Of a DNA stretch of 64,000 nucleotides, positions 44,754 through 53,690 are shown piece after piece. The notes below the pieces were generated by a model. The model was not told the origin of the DNA, ran no database searches, and saw nothing but the letters and a program-made list of their open reading frames with translations. How positions within the stretch are numbered: position 1 is the stretch's first letter; every line of letters starts with the position of its first letter. The stretch is from Candidatus Brocadia sp. WS118 (GTDB lineage Bacteria; Planctomycetota; Brocadiia; Brocadiales; Brocadiaceae): assembly GCA_007618135.1 (NCBI GenBank), contig PHFX01000001.1, positions 62,001-126,000 of the forward strand, given 5' to 3'. The position numbers were made by a program, and so were the translations under genes.

Positions 44754-45827
44754 ATGATATCCAAACCAGAAGATGCAGATAAGGAAAAGCGTCATCAGGC
44801 GCTGGAACGGGCGATCTCGCAGATTGAAAAACAGTATGGAAAAGGGACGATCATGAAACTGGGTGGACAGACGAAAGTTGACGTCCCGACCATTTCGACC
44901 GGCGCATTGTCTCTGGATATTGCTTTAGGGGTGGGGGGTATTCCGCGGGGGAGGGTCATTGAAATATTTGGCCCCGAATCTTCGGGAAAAACTACTCTGA
45001 CGCTCCATATTATTGCGAATGCCCAGAAAGAGGGTGGTATGGCAGCCTTCATTGATGCTGAACACGCCCTCGACCCTGATTATGCCAGGAAATTAGGAGT
45101 TGACCTGAACAATCTTATGGTTAACCAGCCCGATACCGGAGAGCAGGCGCTTGAGATTGCTGAATTGCTGGTGAGAAGCAATGCCGTGGATATTATCGCT
45201 GTCGATTCTGTTGCGGCCCTGGTTCCCCGCGCTGAAATTGAAGGGGAGATGGGCGATGCGCATGTGGGTTTGCAGGCCAGGCTCATGTCGCAGGCCCTGC
45301 GCAAGTTAACCGGTTGTATTTCTAAGTCTAACACCAGCGTCATCTTTATTAACCAGATTCGCGAAAAGATCGGAGTTATGTACGGCGGAAACCCGGAAAC
45401 AACTCCCGGCGGCAGGGCATTAAAATTCTATGCCTCGGTGCGTATCGATATCCGAAGGATTGGCGGCATAAAAGACGGCGAGGTGACCATTGGGAACAGG
45501 GTGCGCGCAACGATTGCCAAAAATAAGGTTGCAGCACCATTCAAGAAGGCGGAGTTTGACATTCTTTATAATACCGGCATATCACGTGCGGGCGACATCA
45601 TTGATCTTGGCGTCGAACACCAAATCATTGAAAAGTCTGGCACCTGGTTTTCTTACGGTGAAATTCGATTAGGGCAGGGGAGGGAAAATTCCCGCCAGTT
45701 TATCGAAGGAAAGCCTGAGTTGATGAAAGAACTTGAGAAGGAGATCCTAAAAAAGATAAAACCGGACATGGTTACAGAAAAAGCCCCCGAAAAAGTGAAA
45801 GCCGAGCCCGTTTCTAAAAAAGGGTGA
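44754..45827 (+). CDS. recA: Recombinase RecA
   Basis: RecA forms the nucleoprotein filament for strand exchange and SOS induction. The 357-aa product has Walker [12 protein letters not shown], Walker [21 protein letters not shown], and the L1/L2 loop regions ([39 protein letters not shown]). The MAW segment [13 protein letters not shown] is present too. The C-terminal tail is Lys/Glu-rich and somewhat short. An SD (GGGTGA) precedes the ATG. No LexA box of either the GAACNNNNGTTC or the CTGN10CAG type was seen upstream, so SOS control could not be supported. It is followed 16 bp later by alaS, probably on the same transcript. Confidence 0.98.
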   Translation: MISKPEDADKEKRHQALERAISQIEKQYGKGTIMKLGGQTKVDVPTISTGALSLDIALGVGGIPRGRVIEIFGPESSGKTTLTLHIIANAQKEGGMAAFIDAEHALDPDYARKLGVDLNNLMVNQPDTGEQALEIAELLVRSNAVDIIAVDSVAALVPRAEIEGEMGDAHVGLQARLMSQALRKLTGCISKSNTSVIFINQIREKIGVMYGGNPETTPGGRALKFYASVRIDIRRIGGIKDGEVTIGNRVRATIAKNKVAAPFKKAEFDILYNTGISRAGDIIDLGVEHQIIEKSGTWFSYGEIRLGQGRENSRQFIEGKPELMKELEKEILKKIKPDMVTEKAPEKVKAEPVSKKG

Positions 45828-45843
45828 AAAGTAATTCATCGTT

Positions 45844-48513
45844 ATGAAGACAAACGAGATTCGTAGTAAATTCCTGAAATTCTTTGAGAGAAAATCCCAC
45901 GTAATCTGGCCCAGCGACTCATTGGTTCCCCAGAATGACCCCACGCTCCTCTTTACCGGCGCCGGGATGAATCAGTTCAAAGACATGTTTCTGGGCAAAG
46001 GGAATTTGGAATTTAAAAAGGCAACTACCTGCCAGAAGTGCCTCCGTACGGGCGATATTGATAATGTAGGGAAGACCGCCTCGCATCATACCTTTTTTGA
46101 GATGTTGGGAAATTTTTCCTTCGGTGATTATTTTAAAAAAGAGACGATTGCATGGGCGTGGGAATTTCTGGTGCAGGAATTGAAAATTCCCGAGGCGCGT
46201 CTGAGGGTAAGTGTTTATAAAGATGATCAGGAGTCATATGAAATCTGGGAAAAACAGATCGGTGTCCCCAAAGCAAAGATTTATTGCTACGGTGAAAAAG
46301 ACAACTTTTGGCCGGCGAACGCACCCCTCTTGGGTCCCAATGGACCCTGCGGCCCGTGTTCTGAGATATTCTTTGATCAGGGAGAAAAAATCGGTTGTGG
46401 AAGAAGAGCATGCGAACCTGCCTGCGATTGTGACCGGTTTGTCGAGATATGGAATCTCGTATTTACGCAATATGACCGCACAGAAGGCGGCAAACTAACA
46501 CCACTGCCCCATAAAAATGTTGATACTGGCATGGGGCTGGAAAGGATGGCGCGGGTCATACAGGGAGTGCAAACCAACTTCGACATTGATATCTTTAGTC
46601 CCATCATTAAATCTTTAGAAGAAATTGCCCAGATAAAATATAACGGGCAACGGGAGCAGTCCATACTCATGCGCCGGATTGCAGACCATGTGAAGGCGTG
46701 TGTGTTTTGTATTTCTGACGGCGTCCTGCCCGGCAACGAAGGGAGAGGCTATGTCGAAAGGCGGCTGTTGCGGCGCGCTATACGGGACGGCACGCAATTA
46801 GGCATACAAGACTGTTTTTTATACAAACTGGTGCCGGTTGTAAGCAATGTAATGCAGGAATACTACCCCGATATCAGGCAACGCAGGGAAAACATTGCGC
46901 GGATTGTAAAAAGTGAAGAAGAGAAATTCCATGAAACTTTAGAACAGGGGACTGCCCGGTTGAAAGAGCTGATGGATATTTTACAAAAAAACAGACAAAC
47001 AGTTCTTTCCGGCCAGGAAGCCTTTAAATTATATGACACCTATGGTTTCCCTTTGGATATGACGGAATTGATTCTCGGTGAAAAAGGATTTGCGGTAGAT
47101 AAGGATGGTTTTGAGCATGAACTCAAGAAGCAGCGGATACAGGCAAGGACGTCGTCACAGATGACGGGTCGGGTCTTTGACACGGGACCACTAAGCAAGA
47201 TAAAGGACATCTCGAAAGGCACAGAATTTCTTGGTTACAAGGAAGGCGCATGCGAAGCGAAGGTAATTGCCCTTATCCGGGGCGATCAACTGGTTGATGC
47301 GGCCACCGCAGGGAATGAAATTACGGTTGTTTTAGACCGAACGCCTTTTTACGGAGAATCCGGCGGGCAGATTGGTGATACCGGGGTTCTGGAAACAAAT
47401 GAAAGCCAGGTCAGAATTACTGATACGAAAAAGAACAATGATTTCATCCTGCACTCAGGAAAGGTGGTAAAAGGAGAGATCAGAAAAGGGAGCTCGGTTC
47501 ATGCCAGCATTGACATTCAACGAAGAAACTCCATCCGGCGGAACCATTCGGCAACCCATATTCTCCATTATGTCTTGCGAAAAGTGATTGGTCAGCATGC
47601 AGAGCAGTCCGGATCGCTGGTGGCTCCGGACCGGTTGCGTTTTGATTTTCACCATTTCTCCGGTCTGACAAAAGAAGAAGTTACGCGGATCGAAGATCTG
47701 GTAAATGAGATCATTCTGGAGAACGTACCGGTAGCGGTAGAGGAATTATCTATCCAGGAGGCAAGGAATGCCGGCGCGATAGCCCTGTTTGGAGAAAAAT
47801 ACGGAGAGTTGGTCAGGATGGCTTCGATCGGCGATTTCAGCAGGGAACTGTGCGGCGGCACCCATGTAAATTACTCAGGGGAAATTGGATTGTTGAGGAT
47901 TATCGGGGAATCGTCTGTCGCTGCCGGGATTAGGCGTATTGAAGCAATGACCGGCATGGCGGCATTAAACCGGGACCGGGAAAAAGAACGTCTTATCCAG
48001 GAGATGTGTGGCATTCTGAATACTCCCGAGGAAAAGCTGATTCCAAAAGCGCAGGAATTGTTAAGTGAATTAAAAAATCTTCATAAAGAGGTTCATAGAG
48101 TAAAACAAAAAGAGATAAGCGGCAAGGTTGATTCCTTTGTCGGGAATGCAAAAGAAGTTTCCGGAGTAAAAATTATTGCAAGGAAATTAGAGGATGCGAC
48201 TGCAGACGACCTGAGAAAAACGGCAGACCTGTTAATGAAATCTGCCAAAGAAATGGCAATCATATTAGGCACTGCGCAGAATGGACGGGTAACGATCGTG
48301 GCCGCCTTAAGTCCTGGGCTGGTCAAGTGCGGTTTGCATGCGGGGAATATCTCAAAGGAAATCGCAAAAGTAGTTGGTGGAGGGGGTGGGGGCAAACCAG
48401 AAATGGCACAGGCAGGAGGGCAATGGGCTGAAAAACTCGATGAGGCGCTTAATTTTGCCGCCGAGTTTTTAAGCAAAAAAATACTTGCCGGGGTAAGTTT
48501 GCCTGCTGTATAG
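45844..48513 (+). CDS. alaS: Alanyl-tRNA synthetase
   Basis: AlaS charges tRNA-Ala and edits mischarged Ser and Gly. The 889-aa product has the class II core (NQFKDMFLGKGN, KTASHHTFFEMLGNFSFGDY, LGPNGPCGPCSEIFFD). The tRNA-recognition domain and the editing domain follow, the latter with HSATHILHYVLRKVIG and CGGTHVNYSGE, which hold the editing metal ligands. Last is the C-Ala domain with GGGGGGKPEMAQAGG. The length is standard. It starts 16 bp after the recA stop, the common recA-alaS order in many bacteria. The metal-site residues in the editing domain are intact, so editing should work. A 310-bp gap with the rpmF promoter follows. Confidence 0.97.
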   Translation: MKTNEIRSKFLKFFERKSHVIWPSDSLVPQNDPTLLFTGAGMNQFKDMFLGKGNLEFKKATTCQKCLRTGDIDNVGKTASHHTFFEMLGNFSFGDYFKKETIAWAWEFLVQELKIPEARLRVSVYKDDQESYEIWEKQIGVPKAKIYCYGEKDNFWPANAPLLGPNGPCGPCSEIFFDQGEKIGCGRRACEPACDCDRFVEIWNLVFTQYDRTEGGKLTPLPHKNVDTGMGLERMARVIQGVQTNFDIDIFSPIIKSLEEIAQIKYNGQREQSILMRRIADHVKACVFCISDGVLPGNEGRGYVERRLLRRAIRDGTQLGIQDCFLYKLVPVVSNVMQEYYPDIRQRRENIARIVKSEEEKFHETLEQGTARLKELMDILQKNRQTVLSGQEAFKLYDTYGFPLDMTELILGEKGFAVDKDGFEHELKKQRIQARTSSQMTGRVFDTGPLSKIKDISKGTEFLGYKEGACEAKVIALIRGDQLVDAATAGNEITVVLDRTPFYGESGGQIGDTGVLETNESQVRITDTKKNNDFILHSGKVVKGEIRKGSSVHASIDIQRRNSIRRNHSATHILHYVLRKVIGQHAEQSGSLVAPDRLRFDFHHFSGLTKEEVTRIEDLVNEIILENVPVAVEELSIQEARNAGAIALFGEKYGELVRMASIGDFSRELCGGTHVNYSGEIGLLRIIGESSVAAGIRRIEAMTGMAALNRDREKERLIQEMCGILNTPEEKLIPKAQELLSELKNLHKEVHRVKQKEISGKVDSFVGNAKEVSGVKIIARKLEDATADDLRKTADLLMKSAKEMAIILGTAQNGRVTIVAALSPGLVKCGLHAGNISKEIAKVVGGGGGGKPEMAQAGGQWAEKLDEALNFAAEFLSKKILAGVSLPAV

Positions 48514-48603
48514 CGTGCTAACAAGAATTTTCGCTGATGATACAACACAAACAAAACATCGGCACGCAATTGAGAACACCTCATGGCGCCTCTGAGTTTT
48601 TGC

Positions 48604-48632
48604 TTGACATTGGATGTCGTTATCTATAGAAT
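48604..48632 (+). promoter_or_regulatory. Sigma70-type promoter of the rpmF-plsX-fab operon
   Basis: Perfect TTGACA (48604-48609) and TAGAAT (48627-48632) are 17 bp apart on the operon strand. It is the only strong pair seen between alaS and rpmF. Confidence 0.65.
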
Positions 48633-48650
48633 TTTCCGTTTGAATTCTTA

Positions 48651-48659
48651 TGTGGATAA
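48651..48659 (-). promoter_or_regulatory. Isolated DnaA-box match
   Basis: TGTGGATAA is the exact complement of the DnaA box TTATCCACA. It lies just downstream of the predicted rpmF transcription start, so DnaA could in principle affect this growth-linked operon. A single 9-mer may also occur by chance. Confidence 0.35.
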
Positions 48660-48824
48660 GAATTTTATCTGCTTCTGACTAAAACATGATAAGAGATTTA
48701 CGGTTAAAAGCCACAAGGACTTATGTCTGGGGTACCGGGGAAAAAGAGAATGAGATAGTGTGATGTTTTTGTAAACTGGTATCAGTTTTGTGATATTTTG
48801 TGTGAAATTTTTTAGAGGTGATAT

Positions 48825-49052
48825 ATGCCCAATCCAAAGAGAAGGTTTTCGAATTCGAGGACTCGAAAGAGACGAACTCACGACAAATTAACTCCGCCGG
48901 TTATTCCGCTTGCTGAAAACATCGAAAAAGGCGCTGGCATACGATCAAAGCGTTATATTTGCTCCCATTGCAAACAGGTAAACGAACCACACACGGTTTG
49001 TCACAACTGCGGCTATTACCGGGGTAAACAGGTCGTTTCCGTTGGAATATAA
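48825..49052 (+). CDS. rpmF: 50S ribosomal protein L32
   Basis: The 75-aa product begins with the L32 signature MPNPKRRFSNSRTRKRRTHD. It has the zinc-binding pairs CSHC and CHNC spaced as in zinc-type L32, so this is the zinc-containing form. The C-terminal tail YYRGKQVV is typical. It heads the rpmF-plsX-fabH-fabD-acpP-fabF run, an arrangement widespread in bacteria that ties ribosome and lipid synthesis to growth. The SD (AGAGGTGATAT before ATG) is good. plsX starts 3 bp after the stop codon. Confidence 0.97.
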   Translation: MPNPKRRFSNSRTRKRRTHDKLTPPVIPLAENIEKGAGIRSKRYICSHCKQVNEPHTVCHNCGYYRGKQVVSVGI

Positions 49053-49055
49053 GCT

Positions 49056-50072
49056 ATGAAAGTTGCGGTAGATGCAATGGGTGGGGATAAGGCTCCCCAC
49101 GAGGTTATTAAGGGATCTGTCCTAGCTGCACAGCAATTTCGGGATAGTGAGATTTTGTTGGTTGGTGATGAAAAAGCGATACAGCGGGAATTAGCATCTT
49201 ACAGCACTGTCCCGAAAAACATAACCACGCATCACGCATCTCAAGTGATTAGTATGGAAGATCCTGCGACGTATTCCATACGTCAGAAAACGAATTCATC
49301 AATCACACGAAGTGTCGAGCTTGTGGCGAGTGGTGAAGCTGCTGCTGTGGTGAGTGCAGGCCATACAGGAGCAACCGTTGCAGCATCAACATTGCATTTA
49401 CGAACGTTGAAAGAGGTGCGTCGTCCCGGCATCGCTGCTCCGTTTCCTACCCGGAATGGCGTCTGTCTGGTTATTGATGTGGGGGCAAATATTGCCTGTA
49501 AACCAATACACCTTTTTCAGTATGGCGTTATGTCAACGATATTCAGCAAATATATCTTTGGTGTTAAAGATCCGCGGGTAGGGCTTTTGAATATCGGTGA
49601 AGAAGATGCAAAAGGGAATGATCTGGCGAAAGAAACGTTTGCCCTTCTTTCCCATTCGCAGTTAACCTTTGTGGGAAATGTAGAAGGACGAGAAATATTT
49701 GATGGGAAGGCTGATATTGTTGTTTGTGAGGGTTTTGTGGGAAACGTGATGTTGAAATTTGCAGAAGGCCTTGCTGCAGGACTTTTATCGACGATTAAGA
49801 CTGAAGCAATGAAAAGTTTCTGGACAAAATTGGGTTTGTTCTTGTGTAAACCGGCCTTTGCTCCCTTAAAGGCTAAAATGGACTTTACTGAATATGGCGG
49901 TGTTCCTTTGCTGGGGGTCAACGGGGTGTGTATTATCTGTCATGGCAGGTCTGATTCCAAGGCTATCTATAATGCCATAAGGGTTGCATTGCAGTTATCA
50001 AAAAATAAAGTCAACGATCAGATTGTTTCCGAACTGGAAAAGGCCAATGCGCCTACGGCAAGTGTTACGTAA
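49056..50072 (+). CDS. plsX: Phosphate acyltransferase PlsX
   Basis: PlsX makes acyl-phosphate from acyl-ACP at the start of phospholipid synthesis. The 338-aa product has the family start VAVDAMGGDKAPHEVIKG, then ASQVISMEDPATYSIRQK and VSAGHTGATVAASTL. GVCLVIDVGANIACKPIHL, VGLLNIGEEDAKGNDLAKE and FVGNVEGREIFDGKADIVV follow, and VVCEGFVGNVMLKFAEG, all diagnostic. The length is normal. It begins 3 bp after rpmF and is followed by fabH after 45 bp. Association with the acyl carrier protein and the ketoacyl synthases fits a general membrane-lipid supply role rather than a ladderane-specific one. Confidence 0.96.
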   Translation: MKVAVDAMGGDKAPHEVIKGSVLAAQQFRDSEILLVGDEKAIQRELASYSTVPKNITTHHASQVISMEDPATYSIRQKTNSSITRSVELVASGEAAAVVSAGHTGATVAASTLHLRTLKEVRRPGIAAPFPTRNGVCLVIDVGANIACKPIHLFQYGVMSTIFSKYIFGVKDPRVGLLNIGEEDAKGNDLAKETFALLSHSQLTFVGNVEGREIFDGKADIVVCEGFVGNVMLKFAEGLAAGLLSTIKTEAMKSFWTKLGLFLCKPAFAPLKAKMDFTEYGGVPLLGVNGVCIICHGRSDSKAIYNAIRVALQLSKNKVNDQIVSELEKANAPTASVT

Positions 50073-50117
50073 CTGATGTGCCCCTATTAATTTCCTCTGG
50101 ATAATTTACAATTATAC

Positions 50118-51107
50118 ATGCGACAAAATCAAAGGGCGTCTATTACGGGTATAGGATCTTACCTGCCGGGTAAGGTTTTGACAAATTATGATTTAGAAAG
50201 GATGGTTGATACCAGCGACGATTGGATTATCCAGCGGACAGGTATTAAAGAACGCCGAATCGTTGAAAACGGGCAAATAACCTCTGATCTTGCCACTCAG
50301 GCATCACTCAGAGCGATGGAAGACGCCGGAGTATCCCCCCACGATATAGATATGATTATCACCTCGACAATTACCCCAGATCACATCTTTCCTTCGACTT
50401 CATGTTTTATACAACAAAAACTCGGCGCAACCAGGGCGAGTGCGTTTGATATATTGGCAGCATGCGCCGGATTTATTTATGCACTGTCGATCGGGCAAAG
50501 CTTTGTAAATTCAGGGGCAATGGAGACCGTCCTGGTGGTAGGAGCTGAGTGTTTATCGACAATTACCGACTATACTGACCGCACCACCTGTGTGTTGTTT
50601 GGAGACGGCGCCGGTGCTGTCATTATACAGAAAAGCCCCACGCATCATGAAATTCTCTCTTCTACCCTGGCGGCAGATGGTTCACAGGCAGACGTCCTTA
50701 TCATGCCAGGAGGGGGAGCAAAGAGTCCTGCGTCGTTAGAATCAATTCAACAAAGGGCGCATTATATTCAATTTAAGGGTAAAGAGGTATTCAAACTGGC
50801 GATTCAAAATATAACAAACCTGATTCTGGAAACGGTAACGAAAAACGATCTTACGATCGGCGATATCGACCTCATTATTCCCCATCAGAGCAACCTGAGA
50901 ATTATTGAAGCAACTATGGAAAAACTTGGATTACCCATGGAAAAAGCGTTTGTAAATATCGATAAATACGGAAATACTTCATCGGCATCTATTCCCATTG
51001 CAATTGATGAGGCTAGAAAGGAAGGGCGGCTCTCCCGGGGAGATCTTGTTATGCTGGTAGCATTTGGCGGCGGGTTGACCTGGGGATCGTCAGTCATTCG
51101 ATGGTAG
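50118..51107 (+). CDS. fabH: Beta-ketoacyl-ACP synthase III (FabH)
   Basis: FabH starts fatty acid elongation by condensing acetyl-CoA (or a branched starter) with malonyl-ACP. The 329-aa product has the catalytic Cys in DILAACAGFIYALSIG, the His in IPHQSNLRIIEATM, and the Asn in NIDKYGNTSSASIPIA, in the proper order. The N-terminal segment SYLPGKVLTNYDLERMVDTS and the TGIKERRI motif are typical. Length and residue spacing are normal, so it should be active. The ATG precedes the fabD start by about 1 kb, and its end overlaps fabD by 7 bp, showing coupling. It is the first elongation enzyme of the operon. Confidence 0.97.
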   Translation: MRQNQRASITGIGSYLPGKVLTNYDLERMVDTSDDWIIQRTGIKERRIVENGQITSDLATQASLRAMEDAGVSPHDIDMIITSTITPDHIFPSTSCFIQQKLGATRASAFDILAACAGFIYALSIGQSFVNSGAMETVLVVGAECLSTITDYTDRTTCVLFGDGAGAVIIQKSPTHHEILSSTLAADGSQADVLIMPGGGAKSPASLESIQQRAHYIQFKGKEVFKLAIQNITNLILETVTKNDLTIGDIDLIIPHQSNLRIIEATMEKLGLPMEKAFVNIDKYGNTSSASIPIAIDEARKEGRLSRGDLVMLVAFGGGLTWGSSVIRW

Positions 51108-52054
51108 AGCGCGTACGAAAGACAGCAGTTCTTTTCCCCGGGCAGGGATCACAATATGTGGGAATGGGTAAGGATTTTTATACCCATTTTAAAGAAGCAA
51201 GAGAGATATTTAATCAGGCGAATGAAATACTCGGGTTTGATATAGCAGCGCTTTGTTTCCAGGGAAGACAGGAGGAATTAAACAAGACGTCTGTTTGCCA
51301 GCCTGCCATACTCGTAACCAGCCTGGCAATCCTGGAAGTCTTAAAACGAAATCCGGCAGGTTCCGGAAGTGAGTGTCAGGCAGCTGCAGGGCTCAGCCTG
51401 GGAGAATATACGGCGCATGTCGCTGCAGGCTCAATAGCCTTTCAGGATGCGGTGAGGCTGGTATGTAAGCGTGGGCTGTTTATGCAGGAAGCGTGCAATG
51501 CAAATCCGGGCGGAATGGTTTCTGTTATTGGACTGGAAGACGAAAAAGCAGAGCAGATTTGCGCAGAGATGATGTCCATGGGAGTTATTTGTGCAGCAAA
51601 TTACAATAGTCCGGGACAGGTTGTTATCTCAGGCGAAAAACCGCTGTTAGAAAAGGCATCCATTCTCGCCAAGGAACGGGGAGCAAGAATGGTTGTCCCT
51701 TTGAAAGTCGACGGGGCATTTCATTCAGATTTAATGATCTCCGCACGTGATAAACTTGCAAAAGAACTTGAAGCAACGCCCGTCTTGAGGCCAAGTATTC
51801 CGGTTGTAGCGAATATTTACGCGAAATATGTGAGAGAACCTGACGAGATAAAAGCGTCTTTGTCAAAACAATTAAATAGCCCGGTGCGGTGGCATCAGTC
51901 GATCTCTCTGCTGATACAAAACGGATTCAATCAGTTTTATGAGATCGGGCCTGGCAAGACGCTGGCAGGGCTCATGAAAAGGATTGACGCTAACCAGGAA
52001 ATCAAAAGCATTGACACCATAGAGGCATTTGAAAATATAGGGAAATCGAATTAA
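51101..52054 (+). CDS. fabD: Malonyl-CoA:ACP transacylase (FabD)
   Basis: FabD loads malonyl groups onto ACP. The 317-aa product has the nucleotide-free GQGSQYVGMGKDFY start and the catalytic Ser in AGLSLGEYTAHVAAG. The Arg in DAVRLVCKRGLFMQEA and the His in KVDGAFHSDLMISA are also present, the last two at the expected distances. The C-terminal FYEIGPGKTLAGLMKRI is standard. It overlaps the fabH end by 7 bp and is followed by acpP after 22 bp. In many genomes fabG lies between fabD and acpP; here it is absent. The length is normal and no key residue is missing. Confidence 0.97.
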   Translation: MVERVRKTAVLFPGQGSQYVGMGKDFYTHFKEAREIFNQANEILGFDIAALCFQGRQEELNKTSVCQPAILVTSLAILEVLKRNPAGSGSECQAAAGLSLGEYTAHVAAGSIAFQDAVRLVCKRGLFMQEACNANPGGMVSVIGLEDEKAEQICAEMMSMGVICAANYNSPGQVVISGEKPLLEKASILAKERGARMVVPLKVDGAFHSDLMISARDKLAKELEATPVLRPSIPVVANIYAKYVREPDEIKASLSKQLNSPVRWHQSISLLIQNGFNQFYEIGPGKTLAGLMKRIDANQEIKSIDTIEAFENIGKSN

Positions 52055-52076
52055 TTTTAGCATAAGGAGGTAAACC

Positions 52077-52310
52077 GTGTCAGCAATTGAAAATAAGGTC
52101 AAAGAAATTATTGAAAAGCAAATGGGAGTAAAAACCGAACAGATTACAAAAGAAACGTCATTTATCAATGATCTGGGAGCAGATTCTTTGGATACCGTAG
52201 AGCTGATTATGGAATTTGAAGACGCCTTTGATATGAATATCCCTGATGAGGATGCGGAAAAGATACGGACGGTGGGGGACGCGATTAAATACATTGAGGA
52301 ACACAAATAG
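52077..52310 (+). CDS. acpP: Acyl carrier protein
   Basis: The 77-aa acidic ACP carries the phosphopantetheine-attachment motif [18 protein letters not shown], in which the Ser of DSL is modified. It starts with GTG at 52077, supported by a perfect SD (AAGGAGG, 6 nt). No downstream ATG keeps the usual [14 protein letters not shown] start, so the GTG is right. Its stop is directly next to the fabF ATG, which indicates translational coupling. The high acidic content and helical pattern are typical. It serves both fatty acid synthesis and, through LpxD, lipid A synthesis. Confidence 0.98.
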   Translation: MSAIENKVKEIIEKQMGVKTEQITKETSFINDLGADSLDTVELIMEFEDAFDMNIPDEDAEKIRTVGDAIKYIEEHK

Positions 52311-53555
52311 ATGCAGAAACGGCAAAGGGTTGTTATTACCGGCGTAGGTGCGATTACCTCGTTAGGGCATGAAAAAGCACACATCTGGTCAGCGCTCTGT
52401 GAAGGAAAAAGCGGGATAAAGCCCATCACGTCTTTCGATACCTCTGCTTTTGATGTACATTTTGGGGGAGAGGTTAGCGATTTTGACCCTATCCGTTGGT
52501 TCGATGCCAAAGACGCCCGGCGGTTAGACAGGTTTTCTCAGTTTGCTGTTGCTGCCGCTGTCCAGGCGGTGAAAGATGCTGGACTTAGTGTAGAAGGCTT
52601 CGACAAAGCAAGAGCAGGGGTGATCATTGGTTCCGGCATGGGTGGTCTGATAGAGCTTGAGGCGCAGCATAAAATTCTGCTGGAAAAGGGCCCTTCGAGA
52701 ATATCTCCTTTTTTGATTCCCAAATTAATGGTCAACGCCGCTCCAGCGCAAGTAGCAATACGATTCGGATTCAAGGGACCTAATTATGCACTGGTAACGG
52801 CATGCACTACCGGTGGCAATGCCATTGGAGAGGCCGTCAGGATTATCCAGAGGGGAGATGCGGATATAATGATTGCAGGAAGTTCAGAGGCGGTAGTTAC
52901 CCCTTTAGCGATGGGTGGTTTTATCTCGATGAAAGCCCTTTCTACCCGCAATGACGCACCACAAAAAGCCAGCCGTCCATTTGATAGGGATCGGGATGGT
53001 TTTGTCCTTTCAGAAGGTGCCGGGGTTGTTGTACTCGAAGAATTTGAAAGTGCAAGAAAGAGAGGCGCCCGTATTTATGCCGAAGTAATCGGCTACGGAC
53101 TCAACTCAGACGCGTATCATATTGCAGCGCCTGAGCCCAATGGTGATGGCGCCATGCGGTGCATGATAAGCGCCCTGAAAGACGCCCAGTGTAACCCGGA
53201 AGAAATAGATTACATTAATGCCCACGCTACCTCAACCCCAATCGGTGACAATATCGAAATGAAGGCTGTAAAAAAGGTATTTGGAGTTCATGCGCCAAAA
53301 GTTCCTATTAGTTCTACAAAGTCTATGCTGGGGCATCAACTCGGTGCTTCGGGAAGTGTCGAAGTCATCATCTGTGCCTTAGTAATTAAGGAGGGAGTTA
53401 TGCCACCAACCGTTAATCTTGAGACACCTGACCCCGAATGCGCCGGATTAGATTTTGTTCCCAAGGTATCCCGGGAAAAGAAGGTTAAAAAGGCCCTTTC
53501 CAATTCATTTGGCTTTGGCGGCCACAATGCATGCATCATCCTTGGACAGGTATAA
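52311..53555 (+). CDS. fabF: Beta-ketoacyl-ACP synthase II (FabF)
   Basis: FabF elongates acyl-ACP by two carbons. The 414-aa product has VVITGVGAITSLGHEKAHIW at the start, the catalytic Cys in ALVTACTTGGNAIGEA, and the two His in NAHATSTPIGDN and SMLGHQLGASG. The C-terminal FGFGGHNACIILGQ completes the set. Length and motif order are those of active KAS II enzymes. It begins directly after the acpP stop and ends the fab operon, with 135 bp before lpxD. As the only elongation synthase here it may handle ordinary membrane lipids; ladderane-related synthases of anammox bacteria are generally assigned to other clusters. Confidence 0.97.
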   Translation: MQKRQRVVITGVGAITSLGHEKAHIWSALCEGKSGIKPITSFDTSAFDVHFGGEVSDFDPIRWFDAKDARRLDRFSQFAVAAAVQAVKDAGLSVEGFDKARAGVIIGSGMGGLIELEAQHKILLEKGPSRISPFLIPKLMVNAAPAQVAIRFGFKGPNYALVTACTTGGNAIGEAVRIIQRGDADIMIAGSSEAVVTPLAMGGFISMKALSTRNDAPQKASRPFDRDRDGFVLSEGAGVVVLEEFESARKRGARIYAEVIGYGLNSDAYHIAAPEPNGDGAMRCMISALKDAQCNPEEIDYINAHATSTPIGDNIEMKAVKKVFGVHAPKVPISSTKSMLGHQLGASGSVEVIICALVIKEGVMPPTVNLETPDPECAGLDFVPKVSREKKVKKALSNSFGFGGHNACIILGQV

Positions 53556-53690
53556 TCACACAACCTGAAATATAACGCTGTCGCGTCATCAACTCCTGGA
53601 CATTGAAGATTTACAGATAGCGCTGTTTTTGATATGGTGAAGAAGTAAAATCATGGTAATTCCGGTGTTCGCAAGTCTCTCCGCAGATAC

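Larger units (their letters stand above)
48514..48824. other. Intergenic region upstream of rpmF
   Basis: No gene was seen in these 311 bp. They contain the rpmF promoter (48604-48632) and, 19 bp after its -10, a perfect DnaA-box match (48651-48659). The leader from the predicted start to the rpmF ATG is about 185 nt. No ribosomal-protein leader motif was recognised in it. Confidence 0.55.
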
